Source of the DNA: Symbiodinium sp. CCMP2592
Lineage: Eukaryota; Sar; Dinophyceae; Suessiales; Symbiodiniaceae
DNA: 64,000 nt
Reading direction: 5' to 3'
Assembly: GCA_905221615.1 (NCBI GenBank)
Contig: CAJNDT010006135.1
Coordinates: 1,516,934-1,580,933, forward strand
Shown here: positions 33,799-43,126 of the stretch, piece after piece
Layout: every line of letters begins with the position of its first letter
Position numbering within the stretch: the stretch's first letter is position 1
Program-made: the position numbers and the translations under genes
Notes under the pieces: generated by a model
What the model saw: only the letters and a program-made list of their open reading frames with translations
The model's database searches: none
Told to the model about the DNA's origin: nothing

Positions 33799-35622
33799 AG
33801 CAGTCGACATGAACATCATCCCCACAGTTAAAGCACAAGCATGAAATCTACCATACACCTAAAACTCGAAAACGAATTGAAACTCTAGTGAAACGATGAA
33901 AGCCTGTGAATTCGACAGAGACTCCAGTAACCCCTAAAGAAGGTTCCCTTGTTCAGAACCCCTATAACCCCTAAGAGCTCAATCAGTAAACAAAACGCCC
34001 AATCATCCAGAATTCGGCATGCAGTATACCATGTTCCTTCGCCTATATTCAGGCTGCTCGAGTATTAAAGTAGCTCACCTTAACCTACCAAACCCTACCT
34101 TTTTGTAGGTTCTTATTATACACCCTAATATGGAATTTATAGGGACCCTACTTTTTTGTAGGTTTGGGTAGGTTAAGGCAGAATCTTAAGCCAGTCGGCC
34201 CTTAAACGCAAAGCTCCCAACACGAAGAAGCCGCGGCACCGAGTGGGGTGATGCCGGGCATGGATGCCCGCAGTCGGCTCCTGTGTTAATCAGAATAGGG
34301 GTTCCTTCAAAGGGGTCCTTTAAAGGGCTACTATAAGGGATCTATAGTAGGGTTCTATAGTACAGGAGGTGTGTGTGTGTGTGTGTGTGTGTCTCTCGTT
34401 TGTAAACTTTGTTTTTTTCTTGGTGGTGGTTGGGAGTACGTAGTTCATATTCGGGCTTGCAGGATTTATACAACTGTTGCTGATTTGGGTTTAGCGGTTC
34501 GTAGAGTTAGGCCTCTCTGGTATAGTAGTATAAGACTCGCAGGTTGAGATTTCAGGGTTGAGGCTTTAGCTGGAGATATCCCGATCTCGCGGTGCGTATA
34601 GGGATCGTCTACGGACTTTACCGGCTTATAGGGTTTCGGAATGTTAAGGCACAGAAACTCCAATGTTGAGGGTTAGGGGTTGGGAGTTGCTTCCCTTTCT
34701 TCTGGGACCTTTGCTATGAGAGACGGATCATTCGCTGAGGAAGCTGTTGACACGTGAAAACTAGTGGTGTCCCCTCTGGCGTTTAAACAATATATTACGG
34801 TGTAAGGATATAGGGCTTTGGGTTCATTGCTTGTCCTAAATCCCTACACTACTCCAACTGGGGTTGATTCACTGCAGCCTATCTCTGTGGCTTCTACATA
34901 GGAATTACTCCTATGGTTTGTGCAAGTATCCCCTTAGGCATACAGGTACTAAGGACCCTCGGCGGGTCCAGGTGCTCAGGGTTAGGTTTCGGGTTTCGGT
35001 TCGGCTTTAAGACCCACTCAACCCAAAAACAATCTTTTTCAGCATTATTATCTACATTGCTGGGATCCTCGCAGACGGAGGGGTTCGGCGGCGGGGGGGG
35101 GGTCTATGTCCCAACACTCCCCTGTTCGCCCTGGTGCTCTCTAAGGTTCCCTAGTACCCTCTCGGCTTAGAAGCCGCTGGCTTCAGGATCCCATAATAAA
35201 GTAGGAAAGCAAGTCAAGTCCTGTAAGTGTTCCTTTTCCGGGCTCAATGATTAAACGGGTTCCCGTAAGGATTACGTTCTAATACAGGGACTTTAAAAAG
35301 TACCCATACCAGTTTGGGGGTTCCTTATGATAACTATGGTATGATGGCCTCCTGTACTATAGAACCCTACTATAGATCCCTTATAGTAACCCTTTAAAGG
35401 ACCCCTTTAAAAGAAACCCTATTCTAATTATATACTATGGCCCCAATATTACAAGCTTCTGTATCCATCCACAGACTCGAAAGCACCATGATCAGAGAAT
35501 AACCTTAAGGGTGCAAAGGACCCACTAGTCACGGGAGCCTTTTAAGGGGTACGATAGGGTTCTAGAATGGGGCTTCCTTGAAGGGGTACTCTAGGATCGT
35601 CTAATGGGGTTTCCTTTAAAGG
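33799..35622. other. intergenic with small inverted and simple repeats, no gene
   Basis: 34,081-34,175 is an inverted pair around AACCTACCAAACCCTACC and TAGGTTTGGGTAGGTT. 34,300-34,365 carries CTTTAAAGGG / GGGATCTATAGTAGGG words that recur inverted at 35,350-35,420. A (GT)n tract is at 34,370-34,392. A G9 run is near 35,094. No protein-like frame. Confidence 0.5.
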
Positions 35623-35703
35623 AACCATAATTAGGTACTCGGTTTTAGGATAGCAGTTATGTAGGTTCGCGCTTGGGAGAATATGATTTAGGTCCTTGGG
35701 CAC
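35623..35703. repeat. family D hairpin, copy 3 (truncated)
   Basis: TTAGGTACTCGGTTTTAGGAT, TATGTAGGTT and GGGAGAATATGATTTAGG match family D; the outer TIRs are degraded. Confidence 0.6.
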
Positions 35704-36372
35704 TTCTAGTCATATCCCCTAGCTCATGTGCAGGATTTCCCTCGACTAAATCCATCCCCATATGCAACCTCCATAGAAACCGGGTGTCTAACACCGGCAA
35801 TATCCTATAACAACCAATAGGCTTGCTTGAACGCAGGGTTGTTGGAGTCTCTGGATGCAGCAGTGCGCCTAGTAAGTACTTTGCCTTCCTAAGAACCAGC
35901 ATAAAACATGTTTCTTCCCCTTACGTTAAATTGTACGAATATACTTCCTAAGGGCAGTAAGGATTAGTAGGAGTCAAGGCGCATCATGGTGCTGGCTGGA
36001 AATCCCACCATGGCCTCATCCGGGGTTCCAAGGCTTTTGGGGTTTGAGAATCTAAGGCTTAAGTTTAGGGCTTAGGGTTCAATCTTCAATCTAATTAGAT
36101 ATCAATCAGTACACCCCGAAATCTAAGGGCTGAAGCCTATACACTTAATCCTAACTACCCGAATAAAATACCTGTTGATATGAGACCTCTGTAACGTGTT
36201 CATGGACGTCGTAAGGAACCCCTAGCTCCCCAAACCCTGAACCCTGAATGGCTTAAGTGCGGACACCCCTGAAGAATCCCTCTGAAATCGATCATAAAGA
36301 ACCCCCAACCCTTCCCCGAAACCCGCTAGTCACTGGCCCCAAACCCTATAACTCCTGTACTCCCTAAACAGT
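35704..36372. other. intergenic, no supported gene
   Basis: Only scattered CCCTAAA-like words; the minus-strand open frame at 35,657-35,902 is not protein-like. Confidence 0.45.
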
Positions 36373-36480
36373 CCCTAAGGGTCCGTGTACCCATGTAGCA
36401 TGTACTTTGGGCCCCATGCACCTATATAGGGAGTACTTTAAGACCAATGTATAAACTATATGAATACATGGACCCTTAGG
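36373..36480. repeat. MITE-like hairpin, family E copy 2
   Basis: Ends CCCTAAGGGTCCGTGTACCC and TACATGGACCCTTAGGG are near-perfect inverted repeats; interior AGCATGTACTTTGGGCCC and CTATATAGGGAGTACTTT. Confidence 0.8.
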
Positions 36481-37010
36481 GAGTTTAAACTGCAAAACCC
36501 TAACACCCAAAACCGAAGTCTTAAATCTTTCTTAGCCCTGGCCCTAAACTAACCTGAACAACAAAAGTTCCAGGCCAAGACACTCGCTAAACCCCTCACC
36601 ATACCCAGAGGCTCCAATAAATCTAGCATTAGGGAATTCGTTCTCCAAAAACATATTGGCCTTTGGGGACCTAGTTCCATAAAGGTAGCATATATACCAG
36701 GACCCTCCTTGTATCCTTCAAAAGAGGTATATGGTCCCCAACAGTGGGTTTTCAGGGTCGAAAAGAGGGTGGGTGGCGTGTCTAGGTATATAGTCTCCGG
36801 GTTACTCCCAAAGGGTCCGAAGTACCTATATAGATGAAAGTAGGGTAAGTATTCCCCAAAGAGGTACTTAGGACCCTTTGGGACTATGGCCGCCAACACC
36901 CCAAAACTTCGTCCCTAAGGGCCCCTAATTAACCCTATAGTCCGAATCCCTACACGCTACTTGTTCTTCCCTCCCTGAATCCTAAAGCCCGAACATAAAG
37001 CCATAAACCT
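36481..37010. other. intergenic, hairpin-like words, no gene
   Basis: 36,640-36,895 contains AAGGTCC/GGACCTT-type inverted words and a GGTCCTAAGTACC pair around 36,810-36,880. No gene supported. Confidence 0.45.
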
Positions 37011-37088
37011 AAACCCTAAACCCTAAAACCCTAAACCCTAAACCTCTAAACCCTAAACCCCTAAACCCTAAACCCCTAAACCCTAAAC
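37011..37088. repeat. telomere-like array (CCCTAAA)
   Basis: About 75 bp of CCCTAAA with CCCCTAAA and CCTCTAAA variants; interstitial. Confidence 0.9.
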
Positions 37089-38127
37089 TCAAGGTCAAGA
37101 GTCCACGCGGGCACGAGCCAGTCGGCACTCCCAGAGGAACCTTCCCGAAGGGGCCGACCGGGCGTTGACGTCCTGAGCCGATTCTTTTTTCAGGGGTCCT
37201 ACGTCCTACGTACTTATATTAATATGGGTGTGGGGCCGTGTAGGGATTAGGGTTCAGGGTTTAAGGATTAGGGTTTAGGGATTAGGATCCTCAGCCAGCC
37301 GGGCTTTTGGTGCTTGTTCGCCTTACGGTTCCGCTAAAGTCACGAAAGGGTCTAACACGAGTCACGAAAGGGTCTAACACACGGGTTGCGAGAAAGGGCA
37401 TTGACATCCTTGGCCTTTTTTGCGCTCTGGTTTCGCAGGGGTGTTTTTTTGTTTTGTTAGGTGTTTAGGGTTTAGAGTATCTTCGTTTTTGGTGGTGGTT
37501 CCTTTACAGGGTTCCCTCAAGGGTTCTGCTCCTGCGTCGATTGCAGGTCGAATAAGGAGCCCCAAGGAACCACAAGGTATATTTGTCGATCTCTATATAG
37601 CTCTTTTGTGCTGCTCTCCTAGTTACTAGTTGTTTGAGGTTGGTACCGTGTTTGGTACTCTGGGGTATGTTCGTAGCATGCTTGTGCAAATGTGATGGAC
37701 TTACGAGCAGTCTTACACCGATCCCCTACAGGACAACTCCCAACGTCTGGACAGGGTTGTTGAGAAGCTTCGGCGGAATCCCAAAATATGACTCCGAAAC
37801 AAGTCTCAAGCCGCAAGGGTACAACTATCTAAATACCTCGAAATGAAACCCTCAACTCCAAACCCAACAAACACAACTAGAAGACCATTACCCACTGCAC
37901 TGCTCAACTGAAACCCTAAATCCTACCCTAAGGCGCCAAACAGGGTCTTGGGCCTTCTGGAGGAGGGTTTCGGCTTTGGGGGCTAGGGTTTGGGACCTCA
38001 CTCCAAGGGTCCAGGAGCCTTAGCGTAACCCCTAAACCCCAAACCCTAGTAGAACCGAAGGAAGAGGAGCACGAGCTCTTGGACCAGTTGAGTTGCCGCT
38101 CGGTATTGAAGCAGGAGCCTCGAAGTA
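37089..38127. other. intergenic, no supported gene
   Basis: Includes a direct duplication at 37,334-37,381 (AGTCACGAAAGGGTCTAACA repeated with 24-base period). Frames at 37,374-37,846 on both strands show no protein pattern. Confidence 0.5.
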
Positions 38128-38250
38128 TACTTGGAGGGGCAGGGGACTTAGCGAGTAGGTTGTAAGTAGAGTTATAAGTACCCTAAATGGAGTTACCCCA
38201 ATTATAGCCCTAGTTATAACCTACTTACTAAGTCCGCTGCCCTCCAAGTA
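38128..38250. repeat. MITE-like hairpin, family A copy 9
   Basis: Ends TACTTGGAGGGGCAGGGGAC and CCGCTGCCCTCCAAGTA. Very close to the copies at 11,213 and 58,319, with the same AGAGTTATAAGTACCCTAAA core. Confidence 0.85.
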
Positions 38251-38358
38251 AGCCCCTATACAGCCACAATAATAGGGATGGTCTTTTTCCACAATCGCGT
38301 TCAGTATAGGCCTAGTCCCCACCAACTACCCTCCGTTCTAACCCAAACCCTCTATTCG

Positions 38359-38360
<2 letters not shown>

Positions 38361-38441
<81 letters not shown>
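38361..38441. repeat. poly-C tract next to the left LTR
   Basis: About 80 bases of C with a single T near 38,411. It directly abuts the LTR. The other end of the element also meets a C-rich tract, so the insertion site was probably in poly-C. Confidence 0.95.
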
Positions 38442-38683
38442 TGTGCCGATACACCCACAAGGAAATGCTCCTTGTTAGGAGGTGTATGACCAGTTTATTC
38501 CCTAAGGATCAAAGGGCAGCGCCCTGCACACGGACAGTAGTTGTTTTGTCTTGCTACGCAAGGAGAGCTTGTCTTGTCTCAATATGGTAAAACCACTGTG
38601 AGCCAATGGGCAGCGGAATGTATATGTATGAGCATGCAGCCATTGCTGTAGGTACCTGTTAGAGCTACCCCTTTAGAGGTTTA
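38442..38683 (-). repeat. 3' LTR (left copy)
   Basis: Starts TGTGCCGATACACCC and is identical base for base with 54,103-54,344. It lies immediately after the poly-C tract. The start of the LTR contains a short inverted pair (ACACCCACAAGGA...CTCCTTGTTAGGAGGTGT), able to form a hairpin near the R/U5 end on the minus strand. Confidence 0.95.
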
Positions 38684-38991
38684 CGCAAACAAACAGACAC
38701 TAATTTTCTTTTACCGGAAGCATGGCCGCACATTCACACATATACTATTATGCCCACTGTCACAGTTGCGGAGTTTGGACTCATGATAAAAACAGCATAT
38801 TGTTTATGCTAGGTATAGCACTGAAGTACACTGTTGAGGTCACTCCTTTTGCACACACTCATGCATGTTGGTCAGAGAGATCATCTGTACAAGATCAGGT
38901 CTGGTAATGTTCTTCTACCGAATTATGCAGCCCTTCATTGTGCTCTTGTTAGAGCTTTGTGAGTCACTGTTGTGAAACTCTGAGAATTTTC
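38684..38991 (-). other. 3' untranslated region and polypurine tract of the copia element
   Basis: Between the last stop and the 3' LTR. On the minus strand TAAAAGAAAATTAGTGTCTG lies at 38,713-38,694, about 10 bases from the LTR, and is the best polypurine-tract candidate. The same motif with one mismatch occurs at 46,055-46,036. No gene in this interval. Confidence 0.6.
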
Positions 38992-40818
38992 TTATCTCAG
39001 ATTCGGATCCAGGTTTGGATCATAGGCTCGAGCATAGACGTTCGGATGTGGTTCATCCGGGTCTGAGTGATCTTCTTCGGAACTTGAAAAGATTCCGAGT
39101 AATCTGTTCTCAGCCCTGGTGAAGGCGGCGTCTGCAGTTCCATATCCATGGTTGGATGTAGTCGCCTTTGGCTCGGCCTTTGGTGCAGCTTGTGAGCTGA
39201 TTGAAGTTGCCTCGGCTTTAGCCGGTTGTGGCTGCTTAGCCTTTGCCCGTTCGGCCCTTCTTCTTTCAAGCTGTCCGTCTGAGGACGCCCATGATCTTTC
39301 ACTTTCATCTCCTGAAGGAGATAAGGCGTGGGCATGAAGGCTGTTCCAGTACTGTGCTGCAGAAGGAGTTAGGACTTCTTCATGGTCAGATTCTGACTGG
39401 TCTTCCTCAGAGCTTTGGTCGTCAAAAAGTGTCTCAAGGACATTTTTGAGGTTTTTATGTCTTCGCTCTATCTCTAGTGAGGAATGGACCAATTGATTGA
39501 AGACTGTTTTTGAGTCCTTCAGTGCTGTTAGAAGGATTTCCACTCTGGATAGAGTATCTTGGATGGTGTCAAGATGATCCTTTCTTTCCTCCTTGTCTCT
39601 CTGGATAGAGTTTCGCAATGATTGTGCGATTCTGAGGAGGTCGAGATATTTCTCAATAGGCATAGTTACCGTATGATTGTCATGTATGACAGTTGTTTCG
39701 TCGCTGCTCAAGTTCCTGAATAGGACTTCCACGACTGGTAGAAACTCCGTGCTCCACGGTTCCTCTTCGTCATATGTTTCTACATGCTGTTGCACGCGTT
39801 GCGTAAACTGCTCGGCTGCTTCTACCGTTGCATCGATAGAGCTGACGTGTCTTACTGCCATGTTTCGGCACATAGTGTTAATGGCCTGGCCTTGATTGGC
39901 TTCGCCAAGTGCAGCGTCTGCATGGTTGCAGAGTCCACTATTATGGGCTTCTCTAGCTGCTTTTCGTTGAATGCGCCGATTTTGACCTCCTCTTCTGGTA
40001 GGACCTTTTGGTCTCGGAGGATCTGAAGGTACTGTTCCTTTCGCCTTTGGCGGAGGAGACTTAGGCGGAGGTGACATGTTTGCCTTGTTAGGCACTGGTG
40101 GCATTGCCTTGGGCACTGACGACGATGAGGCACTTGCGAGTGCAGATGTACCTCTGGCTCTTGCCGAGGATCCCTTAGGGATTGATGTATAGGTAATCTG
40201 CATGGCTTCTTCGGCCATTTGTGAATGCAATGCATCACTGAATAATTGCCTCATATGAGGAGTAGTACTTGCATCGTCATAGGTTTGAAACCGTTCAATG
40301 TCCCTTTCGGTGCCACGTGGTCGTGTATCACCTCTTTGAAAAGGATCGTTCCTGCGAATCTCCGCAACTTGTACTGCCTGGAGGCAGGTTTTACACAGCA
40401 CCTTCTTTGAAACATCTTTTGCTTGCTTGAGCTGGTAACAGCTGTCTGAAAGATGGTAGACTTCGCTTCGGGAAGTGTGCCACACAGGTCGCAAATCCGT
40501 TGTTTCTCCAGAATTGACCCTGTTGGGTCCTAAAGGTTCACGCGTCTGTGGTTCATCCTCGGGTTCGAGAAATGGTGGTGGTCGTTTCGCTGCTGCTTTT
40601 GCATTTGATTGTTGGCGGTCCATACATCTGATGGGAGCCCTGGTGAGCTGCTTCCACATCCAGTGTAGGCCCATTAGCAGCAGAAACACATTCCACGCGA
40701 TGCTGAAGACGGAGAAGTCTTGCTCACTGGTTAGTGAGTTGGGAAGTGAAGGTTCATCAGTCTTGATAGACTCTGCGTTTGCACCGCCTTGATTACGGTG
40801 TCCGAACCAGCCCGACAA
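38992..40818 (-). CDS. copia accessory ORF4: membrane-anchored Cys/His protein
   Basis: About 608 codons, open from a stop near 40,933 but with no ATG before residue ~49, so it is probably made by a -1 shift from the preceding ORF, by re-initiation, or from a spliced RNA. Upstream of 40,818 the same frame reads a plausible basic segment (SRRRRKASRPPSAPSGKAL). Near the N terminus is a hydrophobic span (FSVFSIAWNVFLLLMGLHWM, 40,660-40,720) that could anchor it in a membrane. Then follows a Cys/His cluster VYHLSDSCYQL...VLCKTC (40,380-40,470) likely to bind zinc, a Pro-rich linker, a helical region (about 39,450-39,700) and an acidic Ser/Glu tail. Function unknown. Its place behind Pol and its membrane segment recall env-like ORFs, but there is no sequence resemblance to a glycoprotein. 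Confidence 0.7.
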   Translation of the reverse strand: MSGWFGHRNQGGANAESIKTDEPSLPNSLTSEQDFSVFSIAWNVFLLLMGLHWMWKQLTRAPIRCMDRQQSNAKAAAKRPPPFLEPEDEPQTREPLGPNRVNSGETTDLRPVWHTSRSEVYHLSDSCYQLKQAKDVSKKVLCKTCLQAVQVAEIRRNDPFQRGDTRPRGTERDIERFQTYDDASTTPHMRQLFSDALHSQMAEEAMQITYTSIPKGSSARARGTSALASASSSSVPKAMPPVPNKANMSPPPKSPPPKAKGTVPSDPPRPKGPTRRGGQNRRIQRKAAREAHNSGLCNHADAALGEANQGQAINTMCRNMAVRHVSSIDATVEAAEQFTQRVQQHVETYDEEEPWSTEFLPVVEVLFRNLSSDETTVIHDNHTVTMPIEKYLDLLRIAQSLRNSIQRDKEERKDHLDTIQDTLSRVEILLTALKDSKTVFNQLVHSSLEIERRHKNLKNVLETLFDDQSSEEDQSESDHEEVLTPSAAQYWNSLHAHALSPSGDESERSWASSDGQLERRRAERAKAKQPQPAKAEATSISSQAAPKAEPKATTSNHGYGTADAAFTRAENRLLGIFSSSEEDHSDPDEPHPNVYARAYDPNLDPNLR

Positions 40819-43016
40819 CCCCGCTGCTGTGGCAGCTGTTCTGAGTGCCTTGCCGCTCGGAGCAGACGGTGGGCGTGATGCCTTCCTTCTTCTTCTCCGG
40901 CTGAGGATTCGTCCTCTTGTTCGTCTTCATCTCTTTGAGCAGACATCAGGTTTGATGTTTCTCGTTCGTGCTCTTCAATATCACTCTTTGTTGGAGAGTG
41001 TTCTTCTTCTTGTTGTTCCTCAAGTGTGTCCAGTTCCTCTAAAGACATGTTGAGCTTGTCAACAATATTGGTTCTTTGAGGTCTGGACCTTGATCTTGGT
41101 AGATCTTGTTGTGAAGAGGACGATGATGCCTGGCTCCTTCTTGGAGGAGGGCCTTCAGGCTCGCTGGGACGTTCAGGCCTTGGCCTTTCCCAGAATCTTC
41201 CATATCTGTGATAGCTACCTTGTGGTTGCTGTTTGTCGTACCAGCTGTTGCCGGATGAATACACAAATGAGTCTTTGTAATCCCAGTATTCAGCATTACG
41301 CTGCTTGTAAGCCTGTCGCTTGTTAGCGATCTTCTGAACCTGGGCATCTGACCGGTTGTGTTTCCCTTTTGTAAGGATTGGTTGTATCGTGAAGCCCAAA
41401 GGGCTGTGCCAATCTTTGTCAGAGGGACTCAACCAGAGGTCAAGGTTAGAAAAAGTTGAATAGTACTGCTTGACTGAGACAAACAGACGGATATCGATAT
41501 CCCTGTTGTTGTTCATGTCCTGCCACATATCTGAGATTCGTTCCCAGTATGTTCTTTCGGCGGCAGGTGTAGCATCTCTTGGACTAGGTGACGCCGTGTG
41601 CGGCGTTTTGCTCCAGTCAAGGATATAACTGTTGATACAGTCGAGGTCAGCAACTTTCTTCGCCGGTTCCGGCGGTAGACGATCTGCACGTGCCAGTCTG
41701 TGCTGGTCAGAGTTGTTCAAGCAAAGGTGTCGCACTTGTGAGTGCCTTCCTGCTATTCTGTTGAATGCTGCAAGTTTCTTCTCCAGGTATAGAGAAAACA
41801 AACCGTTTCGCGGGTGAACGTCTCCACCTTTTAAGGTGAGCCTCGACGCAATATTATTGAGATCCCCCGCAATTACATCCGGTTTGAAAGGGAGAACCTC
41901 GTTGAGGAACGCGTTCACCAGTTCGCGCCTCTGTTCTTCCTTATGAGTCATGTATGAGTTGAAATGGACGATCGCGATGGTGATGACCTTGTAAGGCCCT
42001 TTTGTACACCACATCTCGTCAAGATCGTTTGATGCTTCTTGTGAGAAGATCTCTGCGTATGACTCAAAGTCTTCCTCTGGTGGCTCATCACCCTCGACAT
42101 GGCCGTTCCATTCACAGAGAACCGGCGCAGGGTCGAGGTCCGACATTGTCAGACACGCCTCTGGTGAGAGGTAAGAGCCATCAGTGGGTCCATCCTTGTC
42201 AGGATTTTTACCCTTGAGAGGGTCATATCCGATAATCTTCATGTACTCATCTCTCGTCATCCTCTGGCCGGAATATGGGTGGACCCATTCTTTTGCCTCC
42301 TTGATGGTACTGTGGTACCCAAAGGTGAGGCGGCATACCGCACCGTGGCATGCCCACAGTCGCTTCTTGGGACCACCAGCCTTAGGCTTCATTGTTCGGT
42401 GACGGTAAAAGTGGTGGACGAGAGAGATGTCTGTTGTTGGGTCACCCTTGACTCCAATATACATTGAGGGTGCCTCAGGCTCCTTGGGAGGAGAATGGAT
42501 TAGCATCCCTCTGTATTCATGTTTTCGCATGGTTGCGATCGAATACTTTGACGCAAGTGCTCCTGCCTCGAGTACGAGGGTAATATGTGCTGAATTGTTG
42601 AAGCACATGTCAATAAGAGGGTGGTAATCGAATCCCTTCTCAGGTTTGAGTTTCTTTTTGGGATTCCCTGCTGGCACCGGCGCTCGATCCATATTTCCCC
42701 AGTTGCATACCACTAGGCTTAGTGATACGCTGTCTGGGTTTGAGCCCTCTATGTGTTCTCTCTTTTCGTTGACACCGGCCATCCTATTACGAACTATCTC
42801 GTAATGTGCGTCGAGCACCAGTTTGTCTTCGTAGCCAGTAAGAGAGAGAAAAGAAGCCGGGTGGCTTGTTCTGGAGTCCTTGATATTGATGTGACTCTTG
42901 TTAATGCTCTTGTATTCCTCCAGGGTTGGAGCTTCTGTGGAGCTGGCGTAAGTATTAGGAGGATTATTCCTAATATCATCAAAGCTACACGGATCAACGC
43001 CTGGATGGTCCCTCAT
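40731..43016 (-). CDS. copia accessory ORF3: EEP nuclease-like protein, 761 aa
   Basis: Starts at an ATG whose last two bases overlap the TGA of the preceding mini-ORF (ATGA). The frame just upstream is closed, so this start is well supported. The first two thirds have the ordered signatures of the endonuclease/exonuclease/phosphatase fold: SLVVCNWGNMDR (about residue 97), ITLVLEAGAL (about 143, Glu in the place of the LQE site), TIAIVHFNSY (about 345), DVIAGDLNNIA (about 380) and KDWHSPLGFTI (about 535, matching the terminal Asp-His site). The C-terminal part is Arg/Ser/Pro-rich, then acidic. EEP domains normally belong to LINEs, not LTR elements, which integrate through integrase. The role could be nicking, RNA decay or phosphatase; this is inference. 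Confidence 0.75.
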   Translation of the reverse strand: MRDHPGVDPCSFDDIRNNPPNTYASSTEAPTLEEYKSINKSHINIKDSRTSHPASFLSLTGYEDKLVLDAHYEIVRNRMAGVNEKREHIEGSNPDSVSLSLVVCNWGNMDRAPVPAGNPKKKLKPEKGFDYHPLIDMCFNNSAHITLVLEAGALASKYSIATMRKHEYRGMLIHSPPKEPEAPSMYIGVKGDPTTDISLVHHFYRHRTMKPKAGGPKKRLWACHGAVCRLTFGYHSTIKEAKEWVHPYSGQRMTRDEYMKIIGYDPLKGKNPDKDGPTDGSYLSPEACLTMSDLDPAPVLCEWNGHVEGDEPPEEDFESYAEIFSQEASNDLDEMWCTKGPYKVITIAIVHFNSYMTHKEEQRRELVNAFLNEVLPFKPDVIAGDLNNIASRLTLKGGDVHPRNGLFSLYLEKKLAAFNRIAGRHSQVRHLCLNNSDQHRLARADRLPPEPAKKVADLDCINSYILDWSKTPHTASPSPRDATPAAERTYWERISDMWQDMNNNRDIDIRLFVSVKQYYSTFSNLDLWLSPSDKDWHSPLGFTIQPILTKGKHNRSDAQVQKIANKRQAYKQRNAEYWDYKDSFVYSSGNSWYDKQQPQGSYHRYGRFWERPRPERPSEPEGPPPRRSQASSSSSQQDLPRSRSRPQRTNIVDKLNMSLEELDTLEEQQEEEHSPTKSDIEEHERETSNLMSAQRDEDEQEDESSAGEEEGRHHAHRLLRAARHSEQLPQQRGCRAGSDTVIKAVQTQSLSRLMNLHFPTH

Positions 43017-43126
43017 AAACAGATTTCTTCTTGGTCACAGTACATGTTGATTTTCTGGACTGCCAAATCTACGTCCTCAGGTGTGAGGATGGCCTCGTAT
43101 AAAAACTGACGCTCTTCTGATGTCAT
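43013..43126 (-). CDS. copia 37-aa mini-ORF bridging two ORFs
   Basis: Begins MTSEERQFLYEAILTPEDVD and ends DQEEICL. Its ATG overlaps the TGA of the KptA-like ORF (ATGA at 43,126-43,123) and its own TGA overlaps the ATG of the EEP-like ORF (ATGA at 43,016-43,013). The peptide is acidic and predicted helical. The double overlap suggests termination-reinitiation coupling of three ORFs on one RNA. Alternatively it is a decayed linker between two once-fused ORFs. Confidence 0.6.
   Translation of the reverse strand: MTSEERQFLYEAILTPEDVDLAVQKINMYCDQEEICL

Noticed and set aside
34200..34290. Possible tRNA-like or structured RNA in a GC-rich patch
   Set aside because: No cloverleaf with T-loop or anticodon pattern could be drawn.
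38278..38478. Open frame with a run of about 30 prolines
   Set aside because: It is only the poly-C tract read as CCC codons and it runs into the LTR.
38992..40818. Envelope glycoprotein for copia ORF4
   Set aside because: It has an N-terminal hydrophobic span, but no signal-peptide-like start, no furin-like site and no ectodomain pattern; a Cys/His cluster and acidic tail argue against it.
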